A DNA stretch of 64,000 bases from Macrococcoides epidermidis (GCF_042659445.1 NZ_JBHSSR010000001.1), one strand, 5' to 3'; positions 23,747 to 33,583 are shown, counted from the first letter of the stretch. Program-made: numbers and translations. The notes: generated from the letters alone by a model not told the origin.

Positions 23747-26135
23747 AGAATGGTTAAGTGATTACGTTAAAGTTGATCTACCGGTAGAAGAGCTTGCTGA
23801 AAAGATCACGCGAAGCGGTATTGAGATAGAAGAAATTATTGACTATAAAAAAGATATAAAAAATTTAGTTGTCGGTTATGTCGAGTCAAAAGAAAAACAT
23901 CCGGATGCTGACAAATTAAATGTTTGCCAGGTTAATGTTGGTGAGGAAACATTACAAATCGTATGTGGTGCACCTAACGTTGATGCAGGGCAGCATGTCA
24001 TCGTTTGTTTACCGGGTGGACGTTTACCAGGTGGTATTAAAATTAAAAAAGCAAAATTACGTGGTGTTGAATCAAATGGTATGATTTGTTCACTAGGTGA
24101 ATTAGGTATTGCTTCAAACCTTGTTCCAGAGAAATATTCTGAAGGTATCTATGTATTTACAGGCGATGTTAAGCCAGGTCAGGATGCCTTGGAAGCATTG
24201 GATTTAAATGACGAGGTGATGGAATTAGGTCTTACACCAAACCGTAGCGACTGTATGTCTATGATTGGTACAGCATTTGAAACAAGTGCATTATATGAAG
24301 AAGATTTATCATTCCCGATTTCTGAAATTAAAGAAATTGCAGCGGCAGCAAGTGATTACATTTCTATTCATATTGATGACGTGCAGGCAAGTCCATATTA
24401 CGCAGCACGTATTGTCAAAAATGTAAAAATAGGACCATCTCCGGAATACATTCAAAGTCGTTTAATTAAAGCTGGCGTTCGTCCGATTAATAATGTCGTG
24501 GATGTATCAAACTATGTGATGCTTGAATTTGGTCAACCTTTACATATGTTTGATTACGACGAGATTGGCTCTAAAGAAATTTTAGTGCGTTATGCTAATG
24601 ATGGAGAAGTGATGACGACATTAGATGATCAGGAACGTAAATTATTATCATCAGATATCGTAATTACGAACGGTGAAAAACCAGTAGCATTAGCAGGTGT
24701 TATGGGTGGAGATTTCTCAGAAGTTACTGATAATACAGTGAACGTGTTAATCGAATCAGCGATGTTTGCACCACTTAATATTCGTAAAACTGCTGGTCGC
24801 TTAAACTTACGTTCAGAATCTTCAAGCCGCTTTGAAAAAGGTGTAGCAGCTGAATTTGTAGAAGATGCGTTAAACCGTGCAGCTTATCTCTTACAGGAAA
24901 ATGCGCAAGGTGAAGTTTTAAGCGGTATCGTATCAGCTGGCACATTACCTGCATTAACGACAAATGTTGAAATTACGACGGAAGATATTAATCGTTTAAT
25001 CGGATTCGAAATATCAAACACTGAAATTAAGAATATTTTTGAGCGTCTCGGATTTGAATCTAAAGTGGATGGTGATGCATTTAGTGTCGTTGTACCAAGT
25101 CGTCGCGGTGATATCACAATTAAAGAAGATCTTGTTGAAGAAGTTGCTCGTATTTATGGATATGATGCGTTACCTGCAACGTTACCTGTTACGAAAACGA
25201 ATAAACAGGTTGGACTTACAGATTATCAAGCGAAACGTCGTGCTGTAAAATCTTTATTACAAGGACTAGGCTTAAACCAGGCAATTACGTATGCATTAGT
25301 TTCAAAGGAAAAAGCACAACAGTTTGCATTGAAAAAAGCAGATACTGTTAAGTTACTTATGCCGATGAGTGCTGATCATGCTGAATTACGTCAGTCATTA
25401 ATTCCACATTTAGTTGATGTTATCGTTTATAATAATGCCCGTCAAATGAAGAATGTGGCATTTTATGAAGTTGGAAACACGTTCTTTAAAGTTGAAGGTT
25501 CTGAATTACCTTCAGAAGAGGAACATGTTGCAGGTATTATCACTGGAGAGGTAACACCGAGTTATCATCAAGGTAAAAAAGAAACCGTTGATTTCTTCCA
25601 TGTAAAAGGAATTGTTGAAGCAATCAGCGAACGTCTAGGTATTAAGTTTGAATATCGTCGTTCTGAAGAGGAATTATTACATCCAGGACGTAGTGCGGAT
25701 ATATTTGTCGGTGATAAAAAGGTCGGTATAATCGGACAGTTACATCCTTCATTTGAATCAGAAAACGACTTAAATGAAACGTATATTTTTGAACTTGACC
25801 TAAAAGCTTTATTAAATGATGCTCAAGGGCAGATTATCTATAACATGATTCCAAAGTTTCCGGGCACAAGTAGAGATATTGCATTAGAAGTTGAGCGCTC
25901 ATTAGACACTGGGGAATTAATTAAAGTGATTGAAGCAACAGATAGTAAGTTATTACAATCAGCAAAAGTATTCGATGTTTATGAGGGAGAACATATTGCG
26001 TTAGATAAGAAATCTGTGGCAATACGTTTAGAATTCTTAAACCCAGAACAAACATTAACAGATGAAGATATTAAACCGATTTACGATAAAGTGTTAGAAA
26101 ACTTAACTGCAACTGGTGCGAAGTTAAGAGGATAA
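23733..26135 (+). CDS. pheT: Phenylalanyl-tRNA synthetase beta subunit
   Basis: 800 residues. In order: the tRNA-binding EMAP-like domain (about 40-150, VGYVESKEKHPDADKLNVC), B3/B4 editing domain (about 210-390), B5 domain (about 405-475), a class II-like core without catalysis, and the C-terminal FDX-ACB anticodon-binding domain (PKFPGTSRDIALEV onward). ATG at 23733 is chosen because GGAGGT lies 7 bases upstream; ATG at 23727 is too close. Confidence 0.98.
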   Translation: MLVSKEWLSDYVKVDLPVEELAEKITRSGIEIEEIIDYKKDIKNLVVGYVESKEKHPDADKLNVCQVNVGEETLQIVCGAPNVDAGQHVIVCLPGGRLPGGIKIKKAKLRGVESNGMICSLGELGIASNLVPEKYSEGIYVFTGDVKPGQDALEALDLNDEVMELGLTPNRSDCMSMIGTAFETSALYEEDLSFPISEIKEIAAAASDYISIHIDDVQASPYYAARIVKNVKIGPSPEYIQSRLIKAGVRPINNVVDVSNYVMLEFGQPLHMFDYDEIGSKEILVRYANDGEVMTTLDDQERKLLSSDIVITNGEKPVALAGVMGGDFSEVTDNTVNVLIESAMFAPLNIRKTAGRLNLRSESSSRFEKGVAAEFVEDALNRAAYLLQENAQGEVLSGIVSAGTLPALTTNVEITTEDINRLIGFEISNTEIKNIFERLGFESKVDGDAFSVVVPSRRGDITIKEDLVEEVARIYGYDALPATLPVTKTNKQVGLTDYQAKRRAVKSLLQGLGLNQAITYALVSKEKAQQFALKKADTVKLLMPMSADHAELRQSLIPHLVDVIVYNNARQMKNVAFYEVGNTFFKVEGSELPSEEEHVAGIITGEVTPSYHQGKKETVDFFHVKGIVEAISERLGIKFEYRRSEEELLHPGRSADIFVGDKKVGIIGQLHPSFESENDLNETYIFELDLKALLNDAQGQIIYNMIPKFPGTSRDIALEVERSLDTGELIKVIEATDSKLLQSAKVFDVYEGEHIALDKKSVAIRLEFLNPEQTLTDEDIKPIYDKVLENLTATGAKLRG

Positions 26136-26145
26136 GTTTAGTTAA

Positions 26146-26176
26146 GAGGTCATCATTTACGATGGCTTCTTTTTTG
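26146..26176 (+). terminator. Terminator of pheST
   Basis: GAGGTCATC pairs with GATGGCTTC through two wobbles and is followed by T6. Confidence 0.82.
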
Positions 26177-26243
26177 TTGTGTATTTTATGATGGATGTTG
26201 TATATTTATTTTGTGTTAACATATGTTAAATGAGGTGGAAGCT

Positions 26244-27215
26244 TTGTTTTTGAAGACACGGATATTAAATCAATATGAGCGGTATATTTTAGAAGTTGCA
26301 GAACGCTATGAAATGGATGATTTTGACAAAGAAAATTTGTTTACTACTGAGAAAGGATTACTAGGTGAAGAACAATTTTATGAGCGGATCAAAGATTGTA
26401 GTGGAGGAGCTAAGTTGTGGGATATGCGACTTAGATTAAACGGTCAATCACAGTATGATTTTATTGTTATATCAAATGGGAAGATTATGCATTTTGATAC
26501 GAAATATTATGAAGGTCAATATAATTATGTTGATGGTAATTTTATAAGTGAAAATGGCTATGTCATTCATAATCCTATAGCATTGCAAACAAAACAACAT
26601 ATGAGATTAGTGCGATTTGTAGATAAAATGGGATTTGGTTATCAAGTATTGAGTTTTATAATTTTTGTTGGTGAACAATTTAATGTAAGTGGGTTTAATG
26701 GTGATAAAAGAATATTATTTGATAAAGACATTAATCGAATTGTAGAGAATTTAAATCAGCGTGAAGTAACATCAGAAGAATTGGAAATCGCTCGTATTTT
26801 TGCGGACCACTATGATCATAAAGGAAGAAGTCCACGCATACATTACTATCCATTTAGTGAAATGAAAAAGGGTGTAAAGTGTCCAAAATGTCGTGCATTT
26901 TTACCAAAAGTTCCAAAGACCGCGAAAAAAGTCAAGTGTACATGTGGTTGTGAAATGACAAAGAAAGAACTTGTTCGACTTGCATTTGACGCAATATATG
27001 TTTTGAAAAATAGTGGTGTTACCGTTAGAGATGTTGTTGAATTTACTGGGGTGGGTAAGACTTTAGTTAAAGAAGTGCTCGGGAAAGAACATCACAAATT
27101 GGGAACTTTTAAAGATAGTAAATATTTACCTCACAAAGTTGATGACTTTCTTATTAGAGAAAATGAAGTTGAATATACAAAAATGAAATATGATGAAGAA
27201 TTTTATTTTTTGTAG
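26244..27215 (+). CDS. NERD domain protein with zinc ribbon
   Basis: 323 residues from TTG at 26244, chosen because GAGGTGG (26232-26238) lies just upstream; the ATG at 26223 has no ribosome binding site. The NERD (nuclease-related) domain spans about residues 30-160: GLLGEEQFYERI, an acidic DFIVISNGKIMHFDTKYYEG core with the Asp...Asp-x-Lys pattern of restriction-like nucleases. A zinc ribbon follows (CPKCRAFLPK ... CTCGCEM). The C-terminal part is helix-turn-helix-like (VRDVVEFTGVGKTLV). Role unknown; DNA processing is likely from the fold. Appears monocistronic. Confidence 0.82.
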   Translation: MFLKTRILNQYERYILEVAERYEMDDFDKENLFTTEKGLLGEEQFYERIKDCSGGAKLWDMRLRLNGQSQYDFIVISNGKIMHFDTKYYEGQYNYVDGNFISENGYVIHNPIALQTKQHMRLVRFVDKMGFGYQVLSFIIFVGEQFNVSGFNGDKRILFDKDINRIVENLNQREVTSEELEIARIFADHYDHKGRSPRIHYYPFSEMKKGVKCPKCRAFLPKVPKTAKKVKCTCGCEMTKKELVRLAFDAIYVLKNSGVTVRDVVEFTGVGKTLVKEVLGKEHHKLGTFKDSKYLPHKVDDFLIRENEVEYTKMKYDEEFYFL

Positions 27216-27241
27216 TTTTTAACAAAAGAATAAATTACAAT

Positions 27242-27332
27242 GCGGCTGTAAAAGAAAAATACAGCCGCGTACTCAAATCAAACCAGAAAAATCAAACCGC
27301 AAGCGGTAGTATTATCAAAATACAGCCGCTTC
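27242..27332. repeat. Two tandem hairpins sharing AAATACAGCCGC
   Basis: GCGGCTGTA (27242-27250) and TACAGCCGC form a 9-bp inverted repeat. A second, AAGCGGTAGTATT with AATACAGCCGCTT (about 27301-27331), repeats the right arm AAATACAGCCGC and has one internal mismatch pair. They lie between convergent genes and probably act as terminators, although T-runs are weak on both strands. Confidence 0.6.
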
Positions 27333-27346
27333 CTCTAATGATAATC

Positions 27347-27442
27347 TCATTTCCTGCGTCTATCGATTAGATTCACTTTGATATACCACAATAAATACAC
27401 AAATACTAATAACCCGAACGTCATATATAAGTAATCCATCAT
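27347..27442 (-). CDS. Small membrane protein, 31 residues
   Basis: On the minus strand ATG (complement of 27440-27442) opens 31 codons: MMDYLYMTFG, a hydrophobic segment LLVFVYLLWYI, then a positively charged end (DRRRK), giving a typical small single-span protein with cytosolic tail. It follows rnhC by 12 bases in the same direction, preceded by AGTGAGATGAT, so co-translation after rnhC is likely. No family known. Confidence 0.5.
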   Translation of the reverse strand: MMDYLYMTFGLLVFVYLLWYIKVNLIDRRRK

Positions 27443-27454
27443 ATCATCTCACTT

Positions 27455-28384
27455 CTATTTTTTTTTGTTACCTAAACCTAATGCTTTCTCGCGATTTTTA
27501 AAGTCCTTTTTTGTAATACTGTCTAAATAAGCAATCCCTTTTCTTTCAATTATCTTTGCTGCTTCTAAATCCACTTTAGCTCCGGCACCTTTTGTAATAT
27601 GAATTCCAGTCTCACGGATAATCTGATCGTAATACTTAACAAAAGCATATCTCGCTATAATAGAACTTGCTGCAATCGCGATTGATTTAGATTCTCCTTT
27701 TGTTTCGAAACGGGTTTTCTCGCGTTCGGGTATCGCAGTTAATGCATAATTCTCATAAACGCCTTGCACAGCAAATTGGTCAATCACAATATAATCGAGT
27801 GGTGCGCCATCAATTTTTTTCAATACATTCGTAATCGCCTGGTTATGTAACACTGCTTTCATCTTAACTTGAGACCATCCAATCGCTTTTCGTTCATTAT
27901 ATTTAGGATTTTCTAATACTAACAAAGAATGAGGGATAATCGGGATAATTTGTTCTGCTAGTGCAATGATCTTATCATCCTTTAAATTTTTAGAATCCAT
28001 AACGCCAAGCACTTTTAATATTTCTGCATTTTTCTTTGAAACATAGCTGGCGACTACAGTCATTGGGCCGAAGAAATCGCCTGATCCTGCTTCATCACTG
28101 CCGATGCAGTTAAACGCATCATAACTTATTGTTTTTCCGGCAACATTCTTCTTCTCACGACTGGCAGCTACTTTAATGCCTGCATTCCCAAGTAATTTTA
28201 TCGCAAGCATTTCACTGGCACTACCTTGTACCATAAATTTATTTGAATTATAAATTGTTACTGTATGACCTTCGATTTTCTTACGATATTTCGAACCCGC
28301 TGGTAAATTGCTATCGCTCTTAGGCAGTAAACTGATTATTTTAAGTGCTGATTTTTCATCTAATTGGTAAACATTCGAGCTCAT
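27455..28384 (-). CDS. rnhC: Ribonuclease HIII
   Basis: 309 residues. Cleaves RNA in RNA/DNA hybrids. The N-terminal TBP-like substrate-binding domain is followed by the catalytic RNase HII/HIII core, with IGSDEAGSGDFFGP carrying the Asp-Glu pair, MDSKNLKD (third acid) and IVIDQFA (fourth). ATG (complement of 28382-28384) gives MSSNVYQLDEKS and follows GGAGTGAT; the longer frame upstream has no ribosome binding site. Divergent from zapA, as in staphylococci. Confidence 0.95.
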   Translation of the reverse strand: MSSNVYQLDEKSALKIISLLPKSDSNLPAGSKYRKKIEGHTVTIYNSNKFMVQGSASEMLAIKLLGNAGIKVAASREKKNVAGKTISYDAFNCIGSDEAGSGDFFGPMTVVASYVSKKNAEILKVLGVMDSKNLKDDKIIALAEQIIPIIPHSLLVLENPKYNERKAIGWSQVKMKAVLHNQAITNVLKKIDGAPLDYIVIDQFAVQGVYENYALTAIPEREKTRFETKGESKSIAIAASSIIARYAFVKYYDQIIRETGIHITKGAGAKVDLEAAKIIERKGIAYLDSITKKDFKNREKALGLGNKKK

Positions 28385-28491
28385 ATATATATCACTCCGT
28401 ATTTTTTTCTTCACTTATATGTTTTTATTGTATAACTTCCTCTAAAAATGGTAACATAAACAGTAATAAAAGACGATGTTGGAGTGATTTT

Positions 28492-28767
28492 ATGGGAGAA
28501 TTTAAAAATCGTATCACTGTAACAATATATGACCAACATTATACGATTATTGGTGAAGATGAGCCGAGTCATATCCGACACGTGGCAAGTCTCGTAGATG
28601 ACCGAATCAATGAAATTGCCCGTATGAGCGCTGGACTTGATACTTCACGTAAAGCAGTGCTAGCGGCGGTAAATATAATGGATGATTATGTGAAGTTACT
28701 AGAAGAGTACGAAATCTTAAAACAAAAGTTAATCAATATAGAAAGAATAGGCGAGCAAAATGATTAA
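28492..28767 (+). CDS. zapA: Cell division protein ZapA
   Basis: 91 residues, MGEFKNRITVTIYDQHYTIIGED start and a C-terminal coiled coil (LEEYEILKQKLINIE). ZapA crosslinks FtsZ protofilaments at the division ring. ATG at 28492 follows GGAGTGA. Overlaps the cvpA gene by 8 bases. The location next to rnhC and cvpA is conserved in Bacilli. Confidence 0.92.
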   Translation: MGEFKNRITVTIYDQHYTIIGEDEPSHIRHVASLVDDRINEIARMSAGLDTSRKAVLAAVNIMDDYVKLLEEYEILKQKLINIERIGEQND

Positions 28768-29311
28768 TTTATTATTATTATTTTTCTTGATTCTTGGTAC
28801 TGTGATTGGATTAAGAAGAGGTTTTATATTACAATCGTTGCACTTACTGGGGACGGTTGGTTCACTGATTATTGCACGTATGTATTATGCAGAACTTGCC
28901 AAGCATCTTGTACTCATTATTCCTTTTCCTTCAGCTGAAGGTAATTATAAATCCGAATTTTTAAATATGGTTACGAATGAGATGACATTTTATAATGTCG
29001 TGAGTTTTATTATCATTTTCTTTATGAGTAAAGTGATTTTACAAATTGTTGCAACAGTCTTTGATTATATTTCGCAGTTACCACTGCTTAAACAATTAAA
29101 TGCTTCACTAGGTGCGGTGTTAGGGTTTATCGAATGTTATCTGCTGTTATTTATCGTACTATTTTTATTTTCGATGATGCCGAATGGCTGGATTCAGGAA
29201 CATTTACAAGGTAGTTTTATTTCTAACTTTATCGTCAACTATACGCCTGTCTTAAGCGGAATTGCTAAGTCGTGGTGGGAAAATATCGGATTGATTCACA
29301 TATTCAAATAA
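28760..29311 (+). CDS. CvpA family membrane protein
   Basis: 183 residues with four membrane segments; the first, INLLLLFFLILGTVIGLRRG, is the CvpA signature start. CvpA proteins are linked in other bacteria to colicin V production and to envelope stress; the exact function here is unknown (Bacillus YshB). Overlaps zapA and ends at a terminator before polX. Confidence 0.88.
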   Translation: MINLLLLFFLILGTVIGLRRGFILQSLHLLGTVGSLIIARMYYAELAKHLVLIIPFPSAEGNYKSEFLNMVTNEMTFYNVVSFIIIFFMSKVILQIVATVFDYISQLPLLKQLNASLGAVLGFIECYLLLFIVLFLFSMMPNGWIQEHLQGSFISNFIVNYTPVLSGIAKSWWENIGLIHIFK

Positions 29312-29345
29312 AGTCATAGGCAAAAGTGTCTATGACTTTTATTAT
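29312..29345 (+). terminator. Hairpin between cvpA and polX
   Basis: AAGTCATAG and CTATGACTT with a 10-base loop, followed by TTATTAT. A partial terminator is possible, leaving some read-through to polX. Confidence 0.65.
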
Positions 29346-29356
29346 GGAGGATGAAC

Positions 29357-31063
29357 ATGTTAAATAAAAAAGATTATATAAAGCAACTTGAAACAATTGC
29401 TACGTATCTCGAATTATCAGGTGAAAATCCATTTAAAATCTCTGCATATCGCAAAGCTGCAGCGAATATCGAAACTTTTCAGGGGGATATTAACACGCTT
29501 CAAAATTTCACAGAAATAAAAGGTGTTGGTAAAGGTGTTGCTGAAGTGCTGGATGACATCAAGCAGAACGGTGAATCTTCACTATTATTAACTTTGAAAG
29601 AATCAACACCGCAAGGATTAATCCAGATGCTTAAAATTCGTAATCTAGGTGCTAAAAAAATTGTGAAGATTAATGAAGCACTGGGTATCGAAGATATTGA
29701 ACAATTGAAGCAGGCATGTATTGATAATAAGATAAGCGAACTACCGGGATTCGGTAAAAAAAGTGAAGAAAATATATTAAAAGGTATTGATGAGATGCTT
29801 ACGATGACTGAAAAGTTAAGCATTTATCAAATGCATCAATTTACACAGATGATAGATGCGTATCTCGCTGAGTCAAAAGACATATTACAATTTGATGCAA
29901 CTGGAAGTTTCAGAAGGAAAAATGAATTCTCGAGTGATATTGATTACATCATTAATACCACTGATAGAAAAGCAATTTCAAAATATATCAGTGAAGCACC
30001 ATTTATAAAAGAGGTTGAGCTGCAGGGAAATGAAAAGATTACAGTGCGGATTGAGCGTGATGATTTAGTGACGACAGCGGATTTCAGATTTACAGATACT
30101 ATAGGCTATGCACATATGCTACAGCATTTCACTGGCAGTAAGGATCACAATATTCGTATCAGACAGTTAGCTAAAGCAAAGCATGAAAAGATTAATGAAT
30201 ACGGAATTACTAAAGAAGATGGGTCACTTATTCAATATGCAACAGAAAAAGAAATCTACCGTCACTTTAATGTCAACTATATTCCGCCCGAAATGCGCAC
30301 AGATGGTTCAGAATTTGATATTCAAAATCTTGATGAAATCATTACTTTAAATGACATTAAGGGTGATATTCATATGCATACGACTTATAGCGATGGTGCG
30401 CATTCTATCGAACAGATGATCGAACGTGCAATTGAAAAAGGATATGAATACATTGCAATTACTGATCACTCAAAAAGTTTATTTGTAGCAAATGGTTTAT
30501 CTGAAGAACGTCTGCTTGAGCAAAATGCATTGATTAAGTCTTTGAACAAACAATATAATGAGATAGACATCTATTCAGGTATTGAAATGGATATATTAGG
30601 TGACGGCTCGATGGATTATAATGATGATATATTAAAAGAACTCGACTATGTTATCGGTGCAATACATCAATCGCTCACACAATCTGAAGAGGATATTATG
30701 AAACGTCTTAAAAATGCCTGCGAAAATCCATATGTCAGACATATTGCACACCCAACTGGAAGATTAATCGGTAAAAGACACGGGTATGCAGTGAATATTG
30801 AACAATTGATCCAAATTGCTAAAGAAACAAATACGGTACTGGAAATTAATGCACATCCAATGCGCTTAGATTTATCAGCGAACATATTAATACAATATCC
30901 GGATTTACAATTAACCATTAATACGGATGCACATGCGATTAACCAACTTGATTTAATGCCTTATGGCGTAGGTACGGCTATTAAAGGTCGTGTGAAGAAA
31001 AATCAGGTTATCAATACGATGGACCGTGCAACGTTTAAAGAATGGGTAACAAAAGGGAAGTAA
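29357..31063 (+). CDS. polX: DNA polymerase/3'-5' exonuclease PolX
   Basis: 568 residues. N-terminal polymerase beta-like part with helix-hairpin-helix motifs (IKGVGKGVAEVL, ELPGFGKKSEENI) and the palm motif SFRRKNEFSSDIDYII; then a C-terminal PHP domain (about 335-568) with HMHTTYSDGAHSIEQM, TDHSKS, EMDILGDGSMDY and INTDAHAI metal-binding motifs, the exonuclease. Acts in base excision repair. ATG at 29357 is 6 bases after GGAGG; ATG at 29351 touches it. Upstream of mutS2, as in Bacillus. Confidence 0.94.
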   Translation: MLNKKDYIKQLETIATYLELSGENPFKISAYRKAAANIETFQGDINTLQNFTEIKGVGKGVAEVLDDIKQNGESSLLLTLKESTPQGLIQMLKIRNLGAKKIVKINEALGIEDIEQLKQACIDNKISELPGFGKKSEENILKGIDEMLTMTEKLSIYQMHQFTQMIDAYLAESKDILQFDATGSFRRKNEFSSDIDYIINTTDRKAISKYISEAPFIKEVELQGNEKITVRIERDDLVTTADFRFTDTIGYAHMLQHFTGSKDHNIRIRQLAKAKHEKINEYGITKEDGSLIQYATEKEIYRHFNVNYIPPEMRTDGSEFDIQNLDEIITLNDIKGDIHMHTTYSDGAHSIEQMIERAIEKGYEYIAITDHSKSLFVANGLSEERLLEQNALIKSLNKQYNEIDIYSGIEMDILGDGSMDYNDDILKELDYVIGAIHQSLTQSEEDIMKRLKNACENPYVRHIAHPTGRLIGKRHGYAVNIEQLIQIAKETNTVLEINAHPMRLDLSANILIQYPDLQLTINTDAHAINQLDLMPYGVGTAIKGRVKKNQVINTMDRATFKEWVTKGK

Positions 31064-31068
31064 CATTT

Positions 31069-33405
31069 ATGAATAAAAAAGCATTAAATATTTTAGAATA
31101 CGATAAAATTATAGAACGCGTTGTTGAGTTTTCTCAAAATGAACTGTCTTCACGTATTTTACAATCTACACATCCTACTTCAAATATTGATGAAGTACGT
31201 GAAATGATGACGCACCTGGAAGAAGCCCGTGTGATAGAGATGGGGCAAAGCGAACCGGGTATGAGTATGCTTTCTGATATTGAAGGACTTGTGCGACGTG
31301 CTGTCATCGGTTCAGTCTTATCTGTAATCGAACTCAATAAAATAAAAAATAACATCAAAGTCATTAACCGTTATAAAACTTATATCTTTAATCAATATGA
31401 AGAGCGTGAATTAGAGATTCCGCTCATTTACAATCAATTAAAACAATTACCAACGATAACAGAACTAGCCGAAACTATTCAGGCGAAGTGTGATGAAACG
31501 AGTCTATATGACAATGCATCCCCAGAACTTGCTCAAATTCGTCAGGAAATGAATCGTATCAATCGTAAAATCAAAGAAAAATTAGAACAAATTGTGCGTA
31601 GTTCAAACAATCAAAAGAAATTGTCTGATGCAATTGTCACTGTTCGTAATGGTCGACAAGTTATCCCTGTAAGAAGCGAATACAAACAGGATTTCCCTGG
31701 AATCGTCCATGATACATCATCAAGTGGTCAGACATTCTATATTGAACCGAATAGCATCGTTCAGCTGTCAACAGAATTAAACAGTGTAACACACCGGGAA
31801 AACGAAGAAGTAGAACGTATTCTTTATGAACTGACAAACGAAGTAGCAGAGTATGACAATGCACTAACATATTCAACGAAAGTATTAGCTGATTTTGATG
31901 TCAATCTTGCCAAAGCGAAATATGGTAACCGCAATAAGATGGTTATGCCTAATATCGCAGATGAACGCACAATAGATTTGCCGCAAGCATGGCATCCGAT
32001 GTTACCGAAAGAGACGGTCGTTAAAAATAATATTGTTTTTTACCCTGACATTCACACTGTGATTATTACTGGTCCGAATACCGGTGGTAAAACTGTAACG
32101 TTAAAGACAGTCGGACTTATTATTCTAATGGCACAAAGTGGTATGATGATTCCCGCATTTGAAGGGGCAACAATAAGTATCTTTGATGAAGTATTCTGTG
32201 ATATCGGTGATGAACAATCTATCGAACAGTCACTTTCAACATTCTCAAGTCATATGACTAATATTGTATCGATATTAGAAAATATGACTGAGCAAAGCTT
32301 TGTAATGTTTGATGAACTAGGTGCAGGGACAGATCCAGCTGAGGGTGCAGCACTTGCGATGAGTATACTTGACCGTTGTTTAAACAGAGGCGTTATGACG
32401 ATGGCAACGACCCATTATCCTGAACTTAAAGCATACAGTTACAACCGTGATCATGTGATGAATGCAAGTGTGGAGTTCGATGTAGAGACATTAAGTCCGA
32501 CGTATCGTCTGTTGATGGGCATTCCAGGGAAGAGTAATGCTTTTGATATCGCTAAGAAGCTTGGACTTGATTTGTCAATCATCAAGGAAGCACGTCAAAT
32601 GATCAATATGGATAATAAAGAAATTGATAATATGATTGCTTCATTAGAGAAGAATGCAAAGCAAATTGAAGATGACCGCGTTCTGACAGAAACTTTAAAG
32701 ATTGAAGCTCAGAACCTTCACAAAGATTTAAACAAAGCTTTCTCAAGTTACGAAAAACAAAAAGAAAACTTAATTGAAAATGCAAAGCAGCAAGCGAATG
32801 ATATTGTTAAAAAAGCTGAAAAAGAAGCGGATGAATTATTAAAGCAACTGCGTAATCTGAAATCAAATGCGGATATTAAAGAAAACGAGTTGATAGAACA
32901 ACGTTCAAAATTATCAGGTATGTATCACGAAACAAAGATTAAACAAAATAAAAAGTCGACTAAGGATGAAGTCATTGCAAAAGGTGATCATGTTAAAGTT
33001 TTAAGTTATGGACAAAAAGGTGTTATCTTAGATGTAGATGGGGAAGAAGCTGTCGTTCAGATGGGGATTATCAAGATGAAACTGCCATTAAATGAACTTG
33101 AAAAAGAAGCGCCACCGAAACAGGAGAAACACCGCGTTGTACCGCGCGCCAATCGTCAAACGATTAAGATGGAACTGGATCTTCGTGGTGAACGTTATGA
33201 AGATGCATTGTATAAAGTTGAGCAGTATTTAGACCAGGCGATTCTATCAAATTACGAACAAGTAACGATTATCCATGGTAAAGGAACAGGAGCACTACAA
33301 AAAGGTGTTCAGCAGTATTTAAAGCAATCAAAGGCCGTAAAATCATTTAGAGGCGGTATGCCATCTGAAGGTGGCTTTGGTGTAACTGTTGTGGAATTAA
33401 AATAA
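31069..33405 (+). CDS. mutS2: MutS2 family ATPase/endonuclease
   Basis: 778 residues. MutS-like core and clamp, then the ABC-type ATPase: Walker A TGPNTGGKTVT (about 342-352), VMFDELGAGTDPAEG (Walker B), THYPELKAY. A coiled-coil arm and KOW-like segment follow; the C-terminal Smr endonuclease domain has LDLRGERYEDAL and HGKGTGAL. In Firmicutes MutS2 splits collided ribosomes and suppresses recombination. ATG at 31069 follows AAGGGAAG. Confidence 0.95.
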   Translation: MNKKALNILEYDKIIERVVEFSQNELSSRILQSTHPTSNIDEVREMMTHLEEARVIEMGQSEPGMSMLSDIEGLVRRAVIGSVLSVIELNKIKNNIKVINRYKTYIFNQYEERELEIPLIYNQLKQLPTITELAETIQAKCDETSLYDNASPELAQIRQEMNRINRKIKEKLEQIVRSSNNQKKLSDAIVTVRNGRQVIPVRSEYKQDFPGIVHDTSSSGQTFYIEPNSIVQLSTELNSVTHRENEEVERILYELTNEVAEYDNALTYSTKVLADFDVNLAKAKYGNRNKMVMPNIADERTIDLPQAWHPMLPKETVVKNNIVFYPDIHTVIITGPNTGGKTVTLKTVGLIILMAQSGMMIPAFEGATISIFDEVFCDIGDEQSIEQSLSTFSSHMTNIVSILENMTEQSFVMFDELGAGTDPAEGAALAMSILDRCLNRGVMTMATTHYPELKAYSYNRDHVMNASVEFDVETLSPTYRLLMGIPGKSNAFDIAKKLGLDLSIIKEARQMINMDNKEIDNMIASLEKNAKQIEDDRVLTETLKIEAQNLHKDLNKAFSSYEKQKENLIENAKQQANDIVKKAEKEADELLKQLRNLKSNADIKENELIEQRSKLSGMYHETKIKQNKKSTKDEVIAKGDHVKVLSYGQKGVILDVDGEEAVVQMGIIKMKLPLNELEKEAPPKQEKHRVVPRANRQTIKMELDLRGERYEDALYKVEQYLDQAILSNYEQVTIIHGKGTGALQKGVQQYLKQSKAVKSFRGGMPSEGGFGVTVVELK

Positions 33406-33425
33406 TATAACGTGAGGCGATTGAT

Positions 33426-33524
33426 TTGGATAACTTCGATATGTATAAACTTGCTAAAGTATTGATCGTTGTGTCAATTTTAATGTTAATTGCAGGTGTA
33501 ATATATTTATTTATTGCATTATAG
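33426..33524 (+). CDS. Small membrane protein, 32 residues
   Basis: TTG at 33426, with GTGAGG 8 bases upstream, opens 32 codons: MDNFDMYKLAK followed by a single hydrophobic helix (VLIVVSILMLIAGVIYLFIA). It lies 20 bases after mutS2 and before the trxA promoter. Composition and ribosome binding site support translation; no function known. Confidence 0.5.
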   Translation: MDNFDMYKLAKVLIVVSILMLIAGVIYLFIAL

Positions 33525-33554
33525 GGTATAACAAATAGTGAGTGAGCAAAAGTA

Positions 33555-33583
33555 GTGACCAACGAATTTTAATTTGCTATACT
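33555..33583 (+). promoter_or_regulatory. Probable trxA promoter
   Basis: GTGACC (33555-33560), 17-base spacer, TATACT (33578-33583). The -10 is good, the -35 moderate. Confidence 0.5.
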
